43,637 nucleotides of DNA from Herpetosiphonaceae bacterium (GTDB lineage Bacteria; Chloroflexota; Chloroflexia; Chloroflexales; Herpetosiphonaceae). Every line of letters begins with the position of its first letter. Within the stretch, counting starts at the first letter, position 1. The translations under genes were made by a program, and so were the position numbers. The notes below the pieces were generated by a model. That model was not told the DNA's origin, made no database searches, and was given only the letters and a program-made list of their open reading frames with translations. This document shows, one piece after another, positions 8,613-16,993 of the stretch. The DNA lies in the NCBI GenBank assembly GCA_013813565.1, contig JACCRK010000226.1, forward strand, positions 1 to 43,637, given 5' to 3'.

Positions 8613-9398
8613 ATGCTACTATGGCTACAGCGAGCCGCCATCAAACGCCGGCGCCGGCCGACTACTCTGATCAGTGAGCATCAGCCCGAGGTTATCCGCG
8701 AGCGGCTGGCGGGCCACCACGATACCAACTATCTGGGCGATGCGGTGCTCGGGGCGATCGATGGCTGTGTGACGACCTTTGCGGTGGTGGCTGGGGCCAT
8801 CGGCGGCGGCTTCTCGGCGACGGTGGTGATCATCCTGGGCTTCGCCAATCTGGTCGCCGATGGCTTTAGCATGGCTGTAAGCAATTATCTCGGCACCAAG
8901 AGCGACCGCGAGCAGGTCGAGAAGGCCCGCCGCCGTGAGGAGCAGCACATCGAGCGCTACCCCGACGGCGAGCGCGAGGAGGTTCGCCAGATCTTCGCCC
9001 AGAAAGGCTTTACAGGCTCGACGCTGGAGGAGGTGGTGGAGACGATCACTCGCGACCGGCGGCTGTGGGTCGATACCATGCTCACCGAGGAGCTGGGCCT
9101 GCAGCTCGATGGGCCGCATCCGCGCCGCGCCGCGCTGGCCACATTTCTGGCCTTTATCGTGGTCGGCCTGGTGCCGCTGATTCCGTTTCTGCTGCCGGGG
9201 CTGGCGCTCCAGCAAGCCTTTATCGCCAGCGCCAGCGCCACCGCAGTCGCGTTTTTCAGCATCGGCGTGGCCCGCGGCGTGGTGCTGCAGCGGCCGATCT
9301 GGCGCTCCGGGCTTGAGACGCTGCTGACCGGCGGGATCGCCGCCAGCCTGGCCTATGCCGTCGGCTACTGGCTCCACCAGACCTATGGGGCGGTGTGA
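8613..9398 (+). CDS. VIT1/CCC1 family iron/manganese transporter
   Basis: A 261-aa membrane protein of the vacuolar iron transporter family, which moves Fe2+/Mn2+ across a membrane. Typical features are GDAVLGAIDGCVTTFAVVAGAIGGG in TM1 (about 42-66), ILGFANLVADGFSMAVSNYLGTKS in TM2, and a Glu-rich cytoplasmic helical domain (about 95-165, with EE..E motifs that bind metal in the family). Three further hydrophobic segments lie at about 172-195, 197-222 and 235-255. The start at ATG 8613 has a strong GGGAGGTG site. It is the first gene of a plus-strand group. The next gene, Met/His-rich, could be functionally linked to metal. Confidence 0.9.
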   Translation: MLLWLQRAAIKRRRRPTTLISEHQPEVIRERLAGHHDTNYLGDAVLGAIDGCVTTFAVVAGAIGGGFSATVVIILGFANLVADGFSMAVSNYLGTKSDREQVEKARRREEQHIERYPDGEREEVRQIFAQKGFTGSTLEEVVETITRDRRLWVDTMLTEELGLQLDGPHPRRAALATFLAFIVVGLVPLIPFLLPGLALQQAFIASASATAVAFFSIGVARGVVLQRPIWRSGLETLLTGGIAASLAYAVGYWLHQTYGAV

Positions 9399-9477
9399 TC
9401 AGGGGGCGAGGGCTGGGCTTCGAGGATGCTATGGTAGAGCGCTGATTCGCCCCAAACAGGGTGATAAGGAGAATCTC

Positions 9478-9900
9478 ATGAAAACCCGCTGGATCGCTAT
9501 GCTTGGTGGAGCGCTGATTGTGCTGGCGCTGGGGATCAACCTCGCCCTGCCGTATTTTGCTCCCGCTCAGACAAATAGCCCAATGGGCGCAACGATGGGC
9601 AACCAGCCGATGATGGGCAACCATGCGATGATGGGCAACCATGCGATGATGCATGGTGCAATGATGGGCGGAATGAGCGGTGGAATGGCAGGATGGCACA
9701 CGTTCGCGATGGCAAGCTTCTGGATTGGCGCTTTGCTGCTGCTGACCTGGATTGCGCTGAAATTGCTTGCAGATCTGGCCGCGTCAAAGCAGACCGCTGC
9801 GGAATCACCCGACAGCCTGGCGATCTTGAAACAACGTTTTGCTCGAGGTGAGATCACCCGCGATGAATTTGAACAGATGCGCGGCGTCCTCAGCCAGTAA
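9478..9900 (+). CDS. Membrane protein with Met/His-rich repeats and SHOCT domain
   Basis: A 140-aa protein. It has a TM or signal anchor at about residues 7-27, then a Met/His/Gly-rich loop (about 34-72) built partly from a tandem 18-bp repeat with NHAMMG units. A second TM follows at about 75-95, and the C-terminus (116-138) has the LKQRFARGEITRDEFEQMRGVL pattern typical of SHOCT domains. Met/His-rich loops commonly bind copper or iron, so a metal-related role beside the VIT-family transporter is likely but inferred. I chose ATG 9478, preceded by AAGGAG at correct spacing; a longer frame runs back into the transporter gene and lacks a site. A terminator follows at 9927. Confidence 0.8.
   Translation: MKTRWIAMLGGALIVLALGINLALPYFAPAQTNSPMGATMGNQPMMGNHAMMGNHAMMHGAMMGGMSGGMAGWHTFAMASFWIGALLLLTWIALKLLADLAASKQTAAESPDSLAILKQRFARGEITRDEFEQMRGVLSQ
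9592..9645 (+). repeat. Three 18-bp tandem units coding the Met/His-rich loop
   Basis: Two identical units (atgatgggcaaccatgcg) occupy 9610-9627 and 9628-9645, and a degenerate unit precedes them at 9592-9609. They encode M-M-G-N-H-A repeats, so copy-number change would alter the number of metal ligands without breaking the frame. Confidence 0.8.
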
Positions 9901-9926
9901 TCAATCATTCTCCCATTATTCGGCCG

Positions 9927-9961
9927 ATGCGTCGCTGAAATCGGTTTCAGCGACGCATTTT
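9927..9961 (+). terminator. Rho-independent terminator after SHOCT gene
   Basis: Perfect 14-bp stem (atgcgtcgctgaaa / tttcagcgacgcat) with a tcgg tetraloop, followed by TTT, 26 nt after the stop codon. Confidence 0.85.
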
Positions 9962-10058
9962 GCCTGCTGGTGATTAAAAATAACACTGCGAATAACCGGC
10001 GAGCTCGATCATTTTGGCGCCTAAGATCATGCTATAGCCTGTCTGCCTGGAGGCGCTA

Positions 10059-10067
10059 TGCTATAAT
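10059..10067 (+). promoter_or_regulatory. Extended -10 promoter for ROK kinase operon
   Basis: TGCTATAAT is a perfect -10 with TGn extension, 30 nt upstream of the ROK kinase start; the matching -35 region (about 10039) is poor, as is common for extended -10 promoters. Confidence 0.65.
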
Positions 10068-10097
10068 TGCCGCACAAAAGGCCTAGAAAGGGGTTTT

Positions 10098-11051
10098 ATG
10101 GAGTGTGCAATTGGCATCGATCTCGGCGGCACGCATTTAAGAGCGGCCCTGGTTGATCGAGAAGGTAATATTTTAGCGCATCAGCGGGTGCGAACCCACG
10201 CCGCCGAAGGTCCCGATGCCGTGATCGGGCGGATGCTGGATCTGATTGGCGCGGTCAAGGCAGCCCATCCCGGCGCGACGATTCACGGAGTAGGCGTGGC
10301 CGCACCCGGCCCGCTCAATCCCGAAAGCGGCATGGTGATTACGATGCCGAACCTGCCTGGCTGGGATAATTTGCCGCTGCGCGACCGCATCGCCGCAGCG
10401 GTCGACTGGCCGGTCCTGATCGGCAATGATGCCAATCTGGCGGCGGTCGGCGAGTGGCTGTTCGGCGGCGGACGGGGCATGCGCAATATCATCTACATCA
10501 CGATTAGCACCGGCATTGGCGGCGGAGTGATCGCCGATGGCCATCTGCTGCTCGGCCACAACGGTTTCGCCGCCGAAGTCGGCCATATGATCCTCCACCC
10601 CGATGGTTTTCAGCCCAACACTGGCACCCCGGCGGGATCGTGGGAGGCTCTGGCGTCGGGGACCGCGATTGCCCGCGAGGCCAGGACGGCCCTGCTGGCA
10701 GGCACCCCAACCCTGCTCCACGAGCTGGCCACTCCGGAGACCGTCACAACCCAGCAGATCGAGGCGGCGGCGATTCGCGGCGATGCGTTTGCCAGCGGCC
10801 TGATCGAGCAGGCCGGGCGCTGGTGTGGCATCGCCTTTGTCAACCTGCTGCATCTCTACAGCCCGCAGGCGATCTTCATCGGCGGTGGTGTCTCAAACCT
10901 GGGCGACCGGCTGCTGGCCCCGGCCCGCGCCGAGATCGCCCGCCGGGCGCTCCCCGGCTACCACGATGTGCCAATTATTTTGACCCGTCTGGGCGACAAC
11001 ATTGGGCTGCTTGGCGCGGCCGCCTACGTATTCAGCGAATTCTCCTCGTAG
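10098..11051 (+). CDS. ROK family sugar kinase (glucokinase-like), zinc motif lost
   Basis: A 317-aa ROK kinase, probably phosphorylating glucose or a related hexose at C6 with ATP. The phosphate-1 motif GIDLGGTHLR (6-15), NDAN with the catalytic Asp (110-113), the ISTGIGGGV phosphate-2 loop and E-V-G-H (160-163) are intact. The CxCGxxGC zinc loop that normally follows is absent. The corresponding stretch, PNTGTPAGSWE (173-183), has no Cys, unlike the two other ROK proteins in this window. Loss of structural zinc does occur in the superfamily, but true substrate and stability are uncertain. It has its own extended -10 promoter and is probably the head of a small operon. Confidence 0.85.
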   Translation: MECAIGIDLGGTHLRAALVDREGNILAHQRVRTHAAEGPDAVIGRMLDLIGAVKAAHPGATIHGVGVAAPGPLNPESGMVITMPNLPGWDNLPLRDRIAAAVDWPVLIGNDANLAAVGEWLFGGGRGMRNIIYITISTGIGGGVIADGHLLLGHNGFAAEVGHMILHPDGFQPNTGTPAGSWEALASGTAIAREARTALLAGTPTLLHELATPETVTTQQIEAAAIRGDAFASGLIEQAGRWCGIAFVNLLHLYSPQAIFIGGGVSNLGDRLLAPARAEIARRALPGYHDVPIILTRLGDNIGLLGAAAYVFSEFSS

Positions 11052-11070
11052 TCAGGCTCCAGCAGTGGTG

Positions 11071-11102
11071 ACCAGCGGCTGCGTCCCAACTCAGCCGCTG
11101 GT
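11071..11102 (+). other. Hairpin between ROK kinase and CitE-like gene
   Basis: Arms accagcggctg (11071-11081) and cagccgctggt (11092-11102) form an 11-bp perfect stem 20 nt after the ROK stop. No T-run follows, so read-through into the next gene is likely. Confidence 0.45.
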
Positions 11103-11157
11103 TACGGCTGCCAGCTGCGCCAGCCAGCGAAGAATTCTGTTGACCGAGAAGAACACG

Positions 11158-12060
11158 ATGCAACCATCCCCCGTGATCCGCCGCACTGAGCTGACCTGCC
11201 CGGCCCACAGCCTGAAGATGATGGCCAAAGCTGCCGCGTCGGCTGCCGACGAGGTTATTCTCGACCTTGAGGATGCCTGCGCGGTCTCGCAGAAGGTCGC
11301 CGCCCGCCAGACCTTGATTGAGGCGCTGCGCACGCTGGATTTTGGCAGCAAGGTGGTGGCGATTCGCCCCAACGGCATCCATACCAGCTACCACTATCGC
11401 GATCTGATCGAGGTCGTCGAGGCGGCCGGCCAGCAGATTCAGGTCGTCGTGCTGCCCAAAGTCGAGCGCGCCGACGATGTGCTCTTTGTCGACCGCCTGC
11501 TGACCCAGATCGAGCAGCACTGTGGGCTGGAGGTCGGCCGCATCCGGCTGGAGGTCCTGATCGAGTCGGCCCGGGCGGTGCTGGATGCCGAGCGGATCGC
11601 CGCCTGCTCGCCGCGCATGGCCAGCCTGATCTTTGGCCTGGCCGACTATGCCGGCGATATCGGCGCCCGCTCAGCCGACGACCAGTGGAGCGCCTTCCAC
11701 TATCCCAAGCACAAAATGCTGATCGCCGCCCGCGCCGCCGGCATCGATGCGATCGACAATGTCACCTTCGCCTTTCGCGATGCCGAGCAGTGTCGCCGCG
11801 ATGCCGAGCGGGCCGCCCAGCTGGGCTTCGACGGCAAGTGGGTCATCCACCCATCGCAGATCCCGATCGTCAACGCGGCGTTTCTGCCGACGGCGCCCGA
11901 GCTTGAGCGCGCCCAGCGGATCATCAGCGCCTACGAGCGGGCCGATGCCGAGGCGGGGTTGGGCGCGATCGTGGTTGATGACGAGATGATCGATGCCGCC
12001 AGCCTGCGGGTTGAGGCCAAGAAGCTGGCCGTGGCCCGCCGCGCCGGAATGATCGTGTAG
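11158..12060 (+). CDS. CitE-like HpcH/HpaI family CoA-ester lyase
   Basis: A 300-aa protein of the citrate lyase beta/malyl-CoA lyase group, which cleaves or hydrolyses acyl-CoA thioesters such as citramalyl-CoA or malyl-CoA with Mg2+. Visible features are the CPAHSLKMMAKAAA N-terminal motif, EVILDLEDA with acidic metal ligands (about 32-40), VVAIRPNG with the substrate Arg, an E in VLIESARA, FGLADYAGDIG, and the C-terminal GFDGKWVIHPSQI motif typical of the family. It is a stand-alone enzyme, with no CitD/CitF nearby. The start is ATG 11158; an upstream in-frame start would overlap the ROK gene. The exact substrate cannot be deduced; malyl-CoA thioesterase or beta-methylmalyl-CoA lyase are alternatives. 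Confidence 0.85.
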   Translation: MQPSPVIRRTELTCPAHSLKMMAKAAASAADEVILDLEDACAVSQKVAARQTLIEALRTLDFGSKVVAIRPNGIHTSYHYRDLIEVVEAAGQQIQVVVLPKVERADDVLFVDRLLTQIEQHCGLEVGRIRLEVLIESARAVLDAERIAACSPRMASLIFGLADYAGDIGARSADDQWSAFHYPKHKMLIAARAAGIDAIDNVTFAFRDAEQCRRDAERAAQLGFDGKWVIHPSQIPIVNAAFLPTAPELERAQRIISAYERADAEAGLGAIVVDDEMIDAASLRVEAKKLAVARRAGMIV

Positions 12061-12076
12061 TCGAAAGGATTTCCTA

Positions 12077-12847
12077 ATGGCCGATAACACCCGACGTTTT
12101 TCCACTCGCGTTGATAATTATGTCAAATACCGACCGAGCTATCCAGCGGAAATCGTGGCGCTGCTGGCGGCTGAGTGTGGGCTGAGCGCCAGCGCGCAGA
12201 TCGCCGACATTGGCTCGGGCACCGGCATTCTGAGCGAGCTATGGCTGCGCAACGGCAACCCGGTCTATGGCATCGAGCCAAATCGCGCGATGCGCGAGGC
12301 CGGCGAGCAGCTGCTGGCCCTGTATCCCAGCTTCACCAGCGTTGACGGCAGCGCCGAGGGGACGACGCTGCCTGACGCCAGTGTGGATTTCGTCACCGCC
12401 GGCCAGGCCTTCCACTGGTTTGACCAGGCCAAAGCCCGCGCCGAGTGGAACCGCATCCTGCGGCCCGCTGGCTGGGTTGTGCTGATCTGGAATCTTCGGC
12501 GTGAAGATACGGCCTTTCTGCGCGACTATGAGACAGTGCTGCAAACCTACGGCACCGACTACAGCCAGGTCAGCCACCGCAGCAGCGCAATGCCTGAGCA
12601 GCGGCAGGCGGAGATGAGCGCATTCTTCGCCCCCGGCGGCTTCACGCTGTACACGCTCCCCAACCAGCAGCTGTTCGATCTGGCTGGGCTGAACGGGCGG
12701 GTGTTTTCATCATCGTACACGCCCGAGCCGGATCACCCGAGCTATGCGCCGCTCCAGAATGCGCTGCGCCAGCTCTTCGAGCGGCACCAGAGCAACGGGC
12801 AGGTTGCCTTTAAGTACCAGACTGAGGTGTACTTCGGGAAACGCTGA
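12077..12847 (+). CDS. Class I SAM-dependent methyltransferase
   Basis: A 256-aa Rossmann-fold methyltransferase of the UbiE/Methyltransf_11 type. The SAM-binding motif I is IADIGSGTGILSE (about 43-55), the acidic motif II is VYGIEPN (64-70), and motif III/IV is DFVTAGQAFHWFD (about 108-120), followed by RILRPAGWVVLIWN. The N-terminal FSTRVDNYVKYRPSYP is common in this subfamily. AAAGGA lies 10 nt before the ATG. It begins 16 nt after the CitE-like gene, so the two are probably co-transcribed. The methyl acceptor is unknown. Confidence 0.9.
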   Translation: MADNTRRFSTRVDNYVKYRPSYPAEIVALLAAECGLSASAQIADIGSGTGILSELWLRNGNPVYGIEPNRAMREAGEQLLALYPSFTSVDGSAEGTTLPDASVDFVTAGQAFHWFDQAKARAEWNRILRPAGWVVLIWNLRREDTAFLRDYETVLQTYGTDYSQVSHRSSAMPEQRQAEMSAFFAPGGFTLYTLPNQQLFDLAGLNGRVFSSSYTPEPDHPSYAPLQNALRQLFERHQSNGQVAFKYQTEVYFGKR

Positions 12848-12884
12848 GGCGGACCGCCGATCGGCGTCCCAGTGGAGGATGTGG

Positions 12885-13895
12885 ATGAAACTACTGATGA
12901 TCGGCGGGACGGCGTTTTTGGGACGGGCGGTGGTCGCGGCGGCGCTGGCCCGTGGCGACGACGTGACGATGTTCAATCGTGGCAAGACCAACCATGATCT
13001 CTTCCCCGGCGTCGCCAGAATCCAGGGCGACCGCACCAACCCCGCCGACCTGGCCCAGCTCAAAAGCGGGCGCTGGGACGCGGCGATCGACACCTGCGGC
13101 TACCTGTCGGCGGCGGTCGGCGCCACCGTCGCAGCGCTGCAAGATCAGGTTGATCACTACACCTTTATCTCCAGCATCTCGGCCTACGCCGACAACGGCC
13201 CGCTCAACCAGGACGAAAGCGCGCCGACCCTGGATCTGGGCGACGGGCCGGAGGATGCGGCGGATATGCCGACCTACGGCGCCCGCAAGGCCCGCTGCGA
13301 GCAGGCTGCCGAGGCGCTGATGCCGGGCCGCGTGCTTCATCTGCGGGCGGGGCTGCTGGTTGGGCCGCACGACACCAGCGGACGCTTTCCCTACTGGGTG
13401 GGCCGGATCGCCCGTGGCGGCGCGGTGCTGGCGCCGGATGGGCCGGATCACCCGCTCCAGCTGATCGACGTGCGCGATCTGGCCACCTGGAATCTCCACA
13501 TGGCCGAGACGCGCCAGGCGGGCGTGTTCAACGCCACCGGCCCCGACCACGACCTGACGCTGGGCGCGCTGCTGGCGGCCTGCCGCGAGGCCAGCGCCAG
13601 CGCCGCCGAGCTCACCTGGGTCGGTGAGGAGTTTCTGGCCGAGCACGACGTGACGCCGTTCAGCGACCTGCCGCTGTGGCTGCCCAACAGCCCCGAGTAC
13701 GCCGGGTTTATGCGTTACGACTGCACAAAAGCCCAGCGGGCCGGCCTGCGCTACCGGCCGCTCCTCGACACCGCCCGCGACACCCTGGCGTGGCTGCGGA
13801 CCCGCCCGACGATTGTCGAGTCAGCCCCTGAGCGGAGCCAGCCGGGCCTCAGCGCCCAGCGCGAGCAGGAGCTGCTGGCGGCCTGGCGAAAATAA
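12885..13895 (+). CDS. NAD-dependent epimerase/dehydratase family protein (extended SDR)
   Basis: A 336-aa Rossmann protein. GGTAFLGR at residues 8-15 is the dinucleotide-binding loop, the family Ser/Tyr/Lys active-site set appears as SSIS and YGARK, and an Arg-rich sugar-pocket side follows (HLRAGLLVGPHD). The C-terminus has the WLPNSPEYAGFMRYDCTKAQRAGL stretch common in this actinobacterial/chloroflexal epimerase group. The start is ATG 12885, with GGAGG upstream; a longer frame overlaps the methyltransferase and has no site. The gene is 37 nt downstream of the methyltransferase. Substrate unknown. Confidence 0.88.
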   Translation: MKLLMIGGTAFLGRAVVAAALARGDDVTMFNRGKTNHDLFPGVARIQGDRTNPADLAQLKSGRWDAAIDTCGYLSAAVGATVAALQDQVDHYTFISSISAYADNGPLNQDESAPTLDLGDGPEDAADMPTYGARKARCEQAAEALMPGRVLHLRAGLLVGPHDTSGRFPYWVGRIARGGAVLAPDGPDHPLQLIDVRDLATWNLHMAETRQAGVFNATGPDHDLTLGALLAACREASASAAELTWVGEEFLAEHDVTPFSDLPLWLPNSPEYAGFMRYDCTKAQRAGLRYRPLLDTARDTLAWLRTRPTIVESAPERSQPGLSAQREQELLAAWRK

Positions 13896-14022
13896 AGCGG
13901 ATTCGCGAAGGCGGGTACGGAGACCCGCCGTACAGCCCCATGCCGCCGCCCAGCCCAGCCCCTGGTTGCCTGGCCACCGATCTCTGCGTTGCGGACTTCT
14001 TCGTGCCCTTCGTGGATTATTC

Positions 14023-14159
14023 ATCAGGGCATGGGCAAAGTCGCGGGTTCGGTTGATGATCACGCTGGCCACCACCCCTCGCCGGGGTGCCCGGGGTACC
14101 CTGTGGGCACCAACTGCCGCAGCAGCGGGGGTGAGGGCTGACGTTGCCCATGCCCTGAT
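14023..14159. repeat. Small inverted-repeat-bounded element
   Basis: Arms atcagggcatgggcaa and ttgcccatgccctgat are perfect 16-bp complements, 105 nt apart. The interior contains further hairpins, for example gtgccc...gggcac. It may be a REP- or MITE-like remnant, or a large terminator/attenuator structure before the liv operon. No target-site duplication is certain. Confidence 0.4.
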
Positions 14160-14175
14160 TATTCGTCCCCTCAGT

Positions 14176-14204
14176 TTGACAATATTTTAATATCTTTGTA
14201 TGCT
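14176..14204 (+). promoter_or_regulatory. Promoter of Liv transporter operon
   Basis: Perfect -35 TTGACA (14176-14181), 17-nt spacer, then -10 TATGCT (14199-14204; four of six consensus bases). It lies about 100 nt before the livG start, in an AT-rich pocket of otherwise GC-rich DNA. Confidence 0.7.
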
Positions 14205-14307
14205 TGCATGACCACGCAACCAAACCAGCATCCCTAAACCTAAACTCTAAAACCAACCCTGCTCGTTCCCATTCGGGCGTTTTCTCAAAGGGGAGGAAGA
14301 CACCACA

Positions 14308-15090
14308 ATGGCGCAACTCTCCGTAGACGACATCACTCTACGCTTCGGCGGCGTGACGGCCATCGCCAACGTCAGCCTGACGATCGAGCCGGGACAAATC
14401 TACGCTATCATTGGGCCGAACGGCGCCGGCAAAACCTCGCTGCTCAACTGCATCAGCGGCGTCTACAAGCCCCAGCACGGCCGCCTGGTCTTTGAGGGCC
14501 AGGACATGGCCAGCCTCCGCCCCTACGATATCGCCCGCCTCGGCATCGCCCGCGCCTTTCAGAATATCGCGCTTTTTCGCGGCATGACCGTGCTCGACAA
14601 CCTGCTGGTCGGCCGGCATATCCATATGCGCAGCGGCGTGCTCAGCGGCATGGCCTTCTGGGGCCGCGCCCGCCGCGAGGAGATCGAGCACCGCGAGATT
14701 GTCGAGGACATTATCGATTTCCTGGAGATCGAGGCGATCCGCAAGCAGACCGTTGGGTCGCTGGCCTATGGGCTGCGCAAGCGGGTCGAGGTTGGCCGGG
14801 CGCTGGCGATGGCGCCCAAGCTGCTGCTGCTCGACGAGCCGATGGCCGGGATGAACGCCGAGGAAAAAGAAGATATGGCGCGCTTTATTATCGATATCAA
14901 CCAGGAGCGCGGCATCACCTGCATCTTGATCGAGCACGACATGAGCGTGGTGATGGATCTCTCCGACCAGGTCGCGGTGCTGGACTTTGGCCGCAAGCTG
15001 GCCGAGGGCACGCCCGACGAGGTCAAAGCCAATCCTGAGGTAATCAAGGCCTACCTGGGCGAGGAGCTGGCGATTGAGCACGTCGAATAG
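14308..15090 (+). CDS. livG: Branched-chain amino-acid-type ABC transporter ATP-binding protein (LivG)
   Basis: A 260-aa ABC ATPase, one of two that energise the Liv-type importer encoded here. Walker A is GPNGAGKT (36-43), the Q-loop is FQNIALF, the signature LAYGLRKRVEVGRAL is a degenerate LSGGQ typical of LivG, and Walker B is LLLLDEPMAG with the H-loop in IEHDMS. The LRFGGVTAI start and the long insert RHIHMRSGVLSG are typical of LivG and not LivF. Its last 17 nt overlap the acyl-CoA ligase gene. Liv-type systems also carry amides, urea or aromatic and aliphatic acids, so the substrate is open (see the ligases). Confidence 0.92.
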   Translation: MAQLSVDDITLRFGGVTAIANVSLTIEPGQIYAIIGPNGAGKTSLLNCISGVYKPQHGRLVFEGQDMASLRPYDIARLGIARAFQNIALFRGMTVLDNLLVGRHIHMRSGVLSGMAFWGRARREEIEHREIVEDIIDFLEIEAIRKQTVGSLAYGLRKRVEVGRALAMAPKLLLLDEPMAGMNAEEKEDMARFIIDINQERGITCILIEHDMSVVMDLSDQVAVLDFGRKLAEGTPDEVKANPEVIKAYLGEELAIEHVE

Positions 15091-16978
15091 CGATACATTT
15101 CCCAAGCTGCTCATGCGCAACACGGCCCAGTGGCCCGAGCGCGAGGCGCTGCGCGAGAAGGAGTTCGGGATCTGGAAGCCGGTGACCTGGCGCCAGTATG
15201 CCGCCCACGTCCACGACTTGGCGCTGGGGCTGCTGGCGCTGGGGCTGGAGCGCGGCGGGACAGTGGCGATCGTCGGTGACAATCGGCCGGAGTGGGTCTA
15301 TGCCGAGCTGGCCGCCCAGTCGCTCGGGGCGATCTCGGTCGGGCTGTATCAGGACGCGGTCGCCGATGAGGTGCGCTACATCATCGACCACTGTGACGCC
15401 AGCATCGTGGTGGTCGAGGACCAGGAGCAGGTCGATAAGCTGCTTGAGATCCTGCCCGATCTGCCCAAGGTCAAGCATGTGATCTACTACGACCCCCGCG
15501 GGCTGCGCGCCTACCGCGAACCGATCCTGCACGCTCTTCCCGCTGTCGAGGAGCTGGGCCGCGAGTATGCGCGCCAGCACCCCGGCGCCTACGCGGCCGA
15601 GGTTGCGCTGGGACAGGGCAGCGACCTGGCGATGCTGTGCTACACCTCGGGCACCACCGGCAAGCCCAAGGGCGCCATGCTGACCTTCCACAACCTGCTG
15701 GCGATGGGCGCCAGCCTGATGCAGGTCGACCCGCTTCAGCCGAGCGATGACTTTGTCTCGTTCCTGCCGCTGGCCTGGATCGGCGAGCAGATGATGGCGC
15801 TGGCCTGCGGCATGCAGGTTGGCTTCACGATCAACTTCCCCGAGGAGCCGGAGACCGTCCAGCAGAATATCCGCGAGATCGCCCCGCACGTCATGTTCTC
15901 GCCGCCCAGGATCTGGGAGAACATGGTCTCGCAGGTGCAGGTCAAGCTGGAGGATGCCAGCTGGCTCAAGCGCAAGCTGTACGCCTGGGCGCTGCCGATT
16001 GGCTACGCGGCGGCGGAGGCCAAGTTCAACCAGCGGCCGCTCGCCGGGGCACTGCGGCTCAAATACCAGCTGGCCAACGCCCTGATGTTTCACAAGCTGC
16101 GCGATCAGCTGGGTCTGGTGCGCTTTCGGCGCTGCTACACTGGCGGCGCGGCGCTCGGCCCGGATGTGTTCGGCTTCTACCACGCCATCGGGGTCAACCT
16201 GAAGCAGATCTATGGCTCGACCGAGATCTGTGGCATCGCCGTGCTGCACCGCGACGACGATATTCGGGTTGACACGATGGGCCAGCCGCTGCCCGACAAC
16301 GAGCTGCGCATCTCGCCCGAGGGCGAGATCCTGCAAAAATCGCCGGCCGTCTTTCAGGGCTACTACAAAAATCCCGCCGCCACCGCCGAAAGCCTGGTCG
16401 ATGGCTGGCTGCACACCGGCGACGCCGGCATGCTCGATGACCACGGCCACCTGGTAGTGATCGATCGGCTCAAGGATGTGATGCGGCTCAACGCCGGCGC
16501 GACCTTCTCGCCGCAGTTTATCGAGAACAAGCTCAAGTTCAGCCCCTACATCCGCGAGGCGGTAACGTTTGGCGGGGGCCGCGACTACGTGGTGGCGATG
16601 CTGAATATCGACTTCGCCAACGTCGGCAAGTGGGCCGAGAACCACCAGATCGGCTACACCACCTACACCGATCTGGCCAGCAAGCCGGCGGTCTACGACC
16701 TGATCGCCGCGGCGGTCGAGAAGGTCAATCGCGAGCTGCCGGCCGCCGCCCGGATTCGCCACTTCGTGCTGCTCCACAAAGAGCTCGACGCCGACGACGA
16801 GGAGCTGACCCGCACCCGCAAGGTCCGGCGCGGCTTTGTCGAGGAGCGCTACGCCACCATCGTCGGCGCGCTCTACTCCGGGGCCAGCGCGGTCGAGGTG
16901 GCGACCGACATCACCTACCAGGATGGCCGCACCGCCCGCATCGCCACCAGCCTGCCTATTCGCACCGTTCAGGCGTGA
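15074..16978 (+). CDS. AMP-forming long-chain acyl-CoA synthetase
   Basis: A 634-aa member of the ANL superfamily, FadD/bubblegum type, activating a carboxylic acid with ATP and CoA. The P-loop is YTSGTTGKPKGAM (about 190-202), then YGSTEICG (adenine motif) and the WLHTGDAG motif. The hinge is IDRLKD, and a C-terminal RKVRRGF replaces the canonical Lys region found in this subgroup. The start is TTG 15074, supported by GAGGAG 7 nt upstream and by the conserved DTFPKLL N-terminus; a later ATG (15112) would remove that motif. It sits inside the Liv operon, overlapping livG, which suggests that the imported compound is a carboxylate that is trapped as CoA thioester. Confidence 0.9.
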   Translation: MSTSNSDTFPKLLMRNTAQWPEREALREKEFGIWKPVTWRQYAAHVHDLALGLLALGLERGGTVAIVGDNRPEWVYAELAAQSLGAISVGLYQDAVADEVRYIIDHCDASIVVVEDQEQVDKLLEILPDLPKVKHVIYYDPRGLRAYREPILHALPAVEELGREYARQHPGAYAAEVALGQGSDLAMLCYTSGTTGKPKGAMLTFHNLLAMGASLMQVDPLQPSDDFVSFLPLAWIGEQMMALACGMQVGFTINFPEEPETVQQNIREIAPHVMFSPPRIWENMVSQVQVKLEDASWLKRKLYAWALPIGYAAAEAKFNQRPLAGALRLKYQLANALMFHKLRDQLGLVRFRRCYTGGAALGPDVFGFYHAIGVNLKQIYGSTEICGIAVLHRDDDIRVDTMGQPLPDNELRISPEGEILQKSPAVFQGYYKNPAATAESLVDGWLHTGDAGMLDDHGHLVVIDRLKDVMRLNAGATFSPQFIENKLKFSPYIREAVTFGGGRDYVVAMLNIDFANVGKWAENHQIGYTTYTDLASKPAVYDLIAAAVEKVNRELPAAARIRHFVLLHKELDADDEELTRTRKVRRGFVEERYATIVGALYSGASAVEVATDITYQDGRTARIATSLPIRTVQA

Positions 16979-16993
16979 TCGACTGGAGCACCT

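Larger units (their letters stand above)
13896..14307. other. 412-nt intergenic region with palindromes and the liv promoter
   Basis: No gene is supported. The region holds a short hairpin (13910-13929) whose 15-nt right part recurs at 23116-23130. It also has 16-bp inverted arms at 14023-14038 and 14144-14159 around 105 nt of GC-rich, internally palindromic DNA. The promoter for the Liv operon lies at 14176-14204. Confidence 0.6.

Noticed and set aside
14039-14143. tRNA or other small RNA gene in the gap before livG
   Set aside because: The inner palindromes do not form a cloverleaf, and no promoter and terminator pair delimits them.
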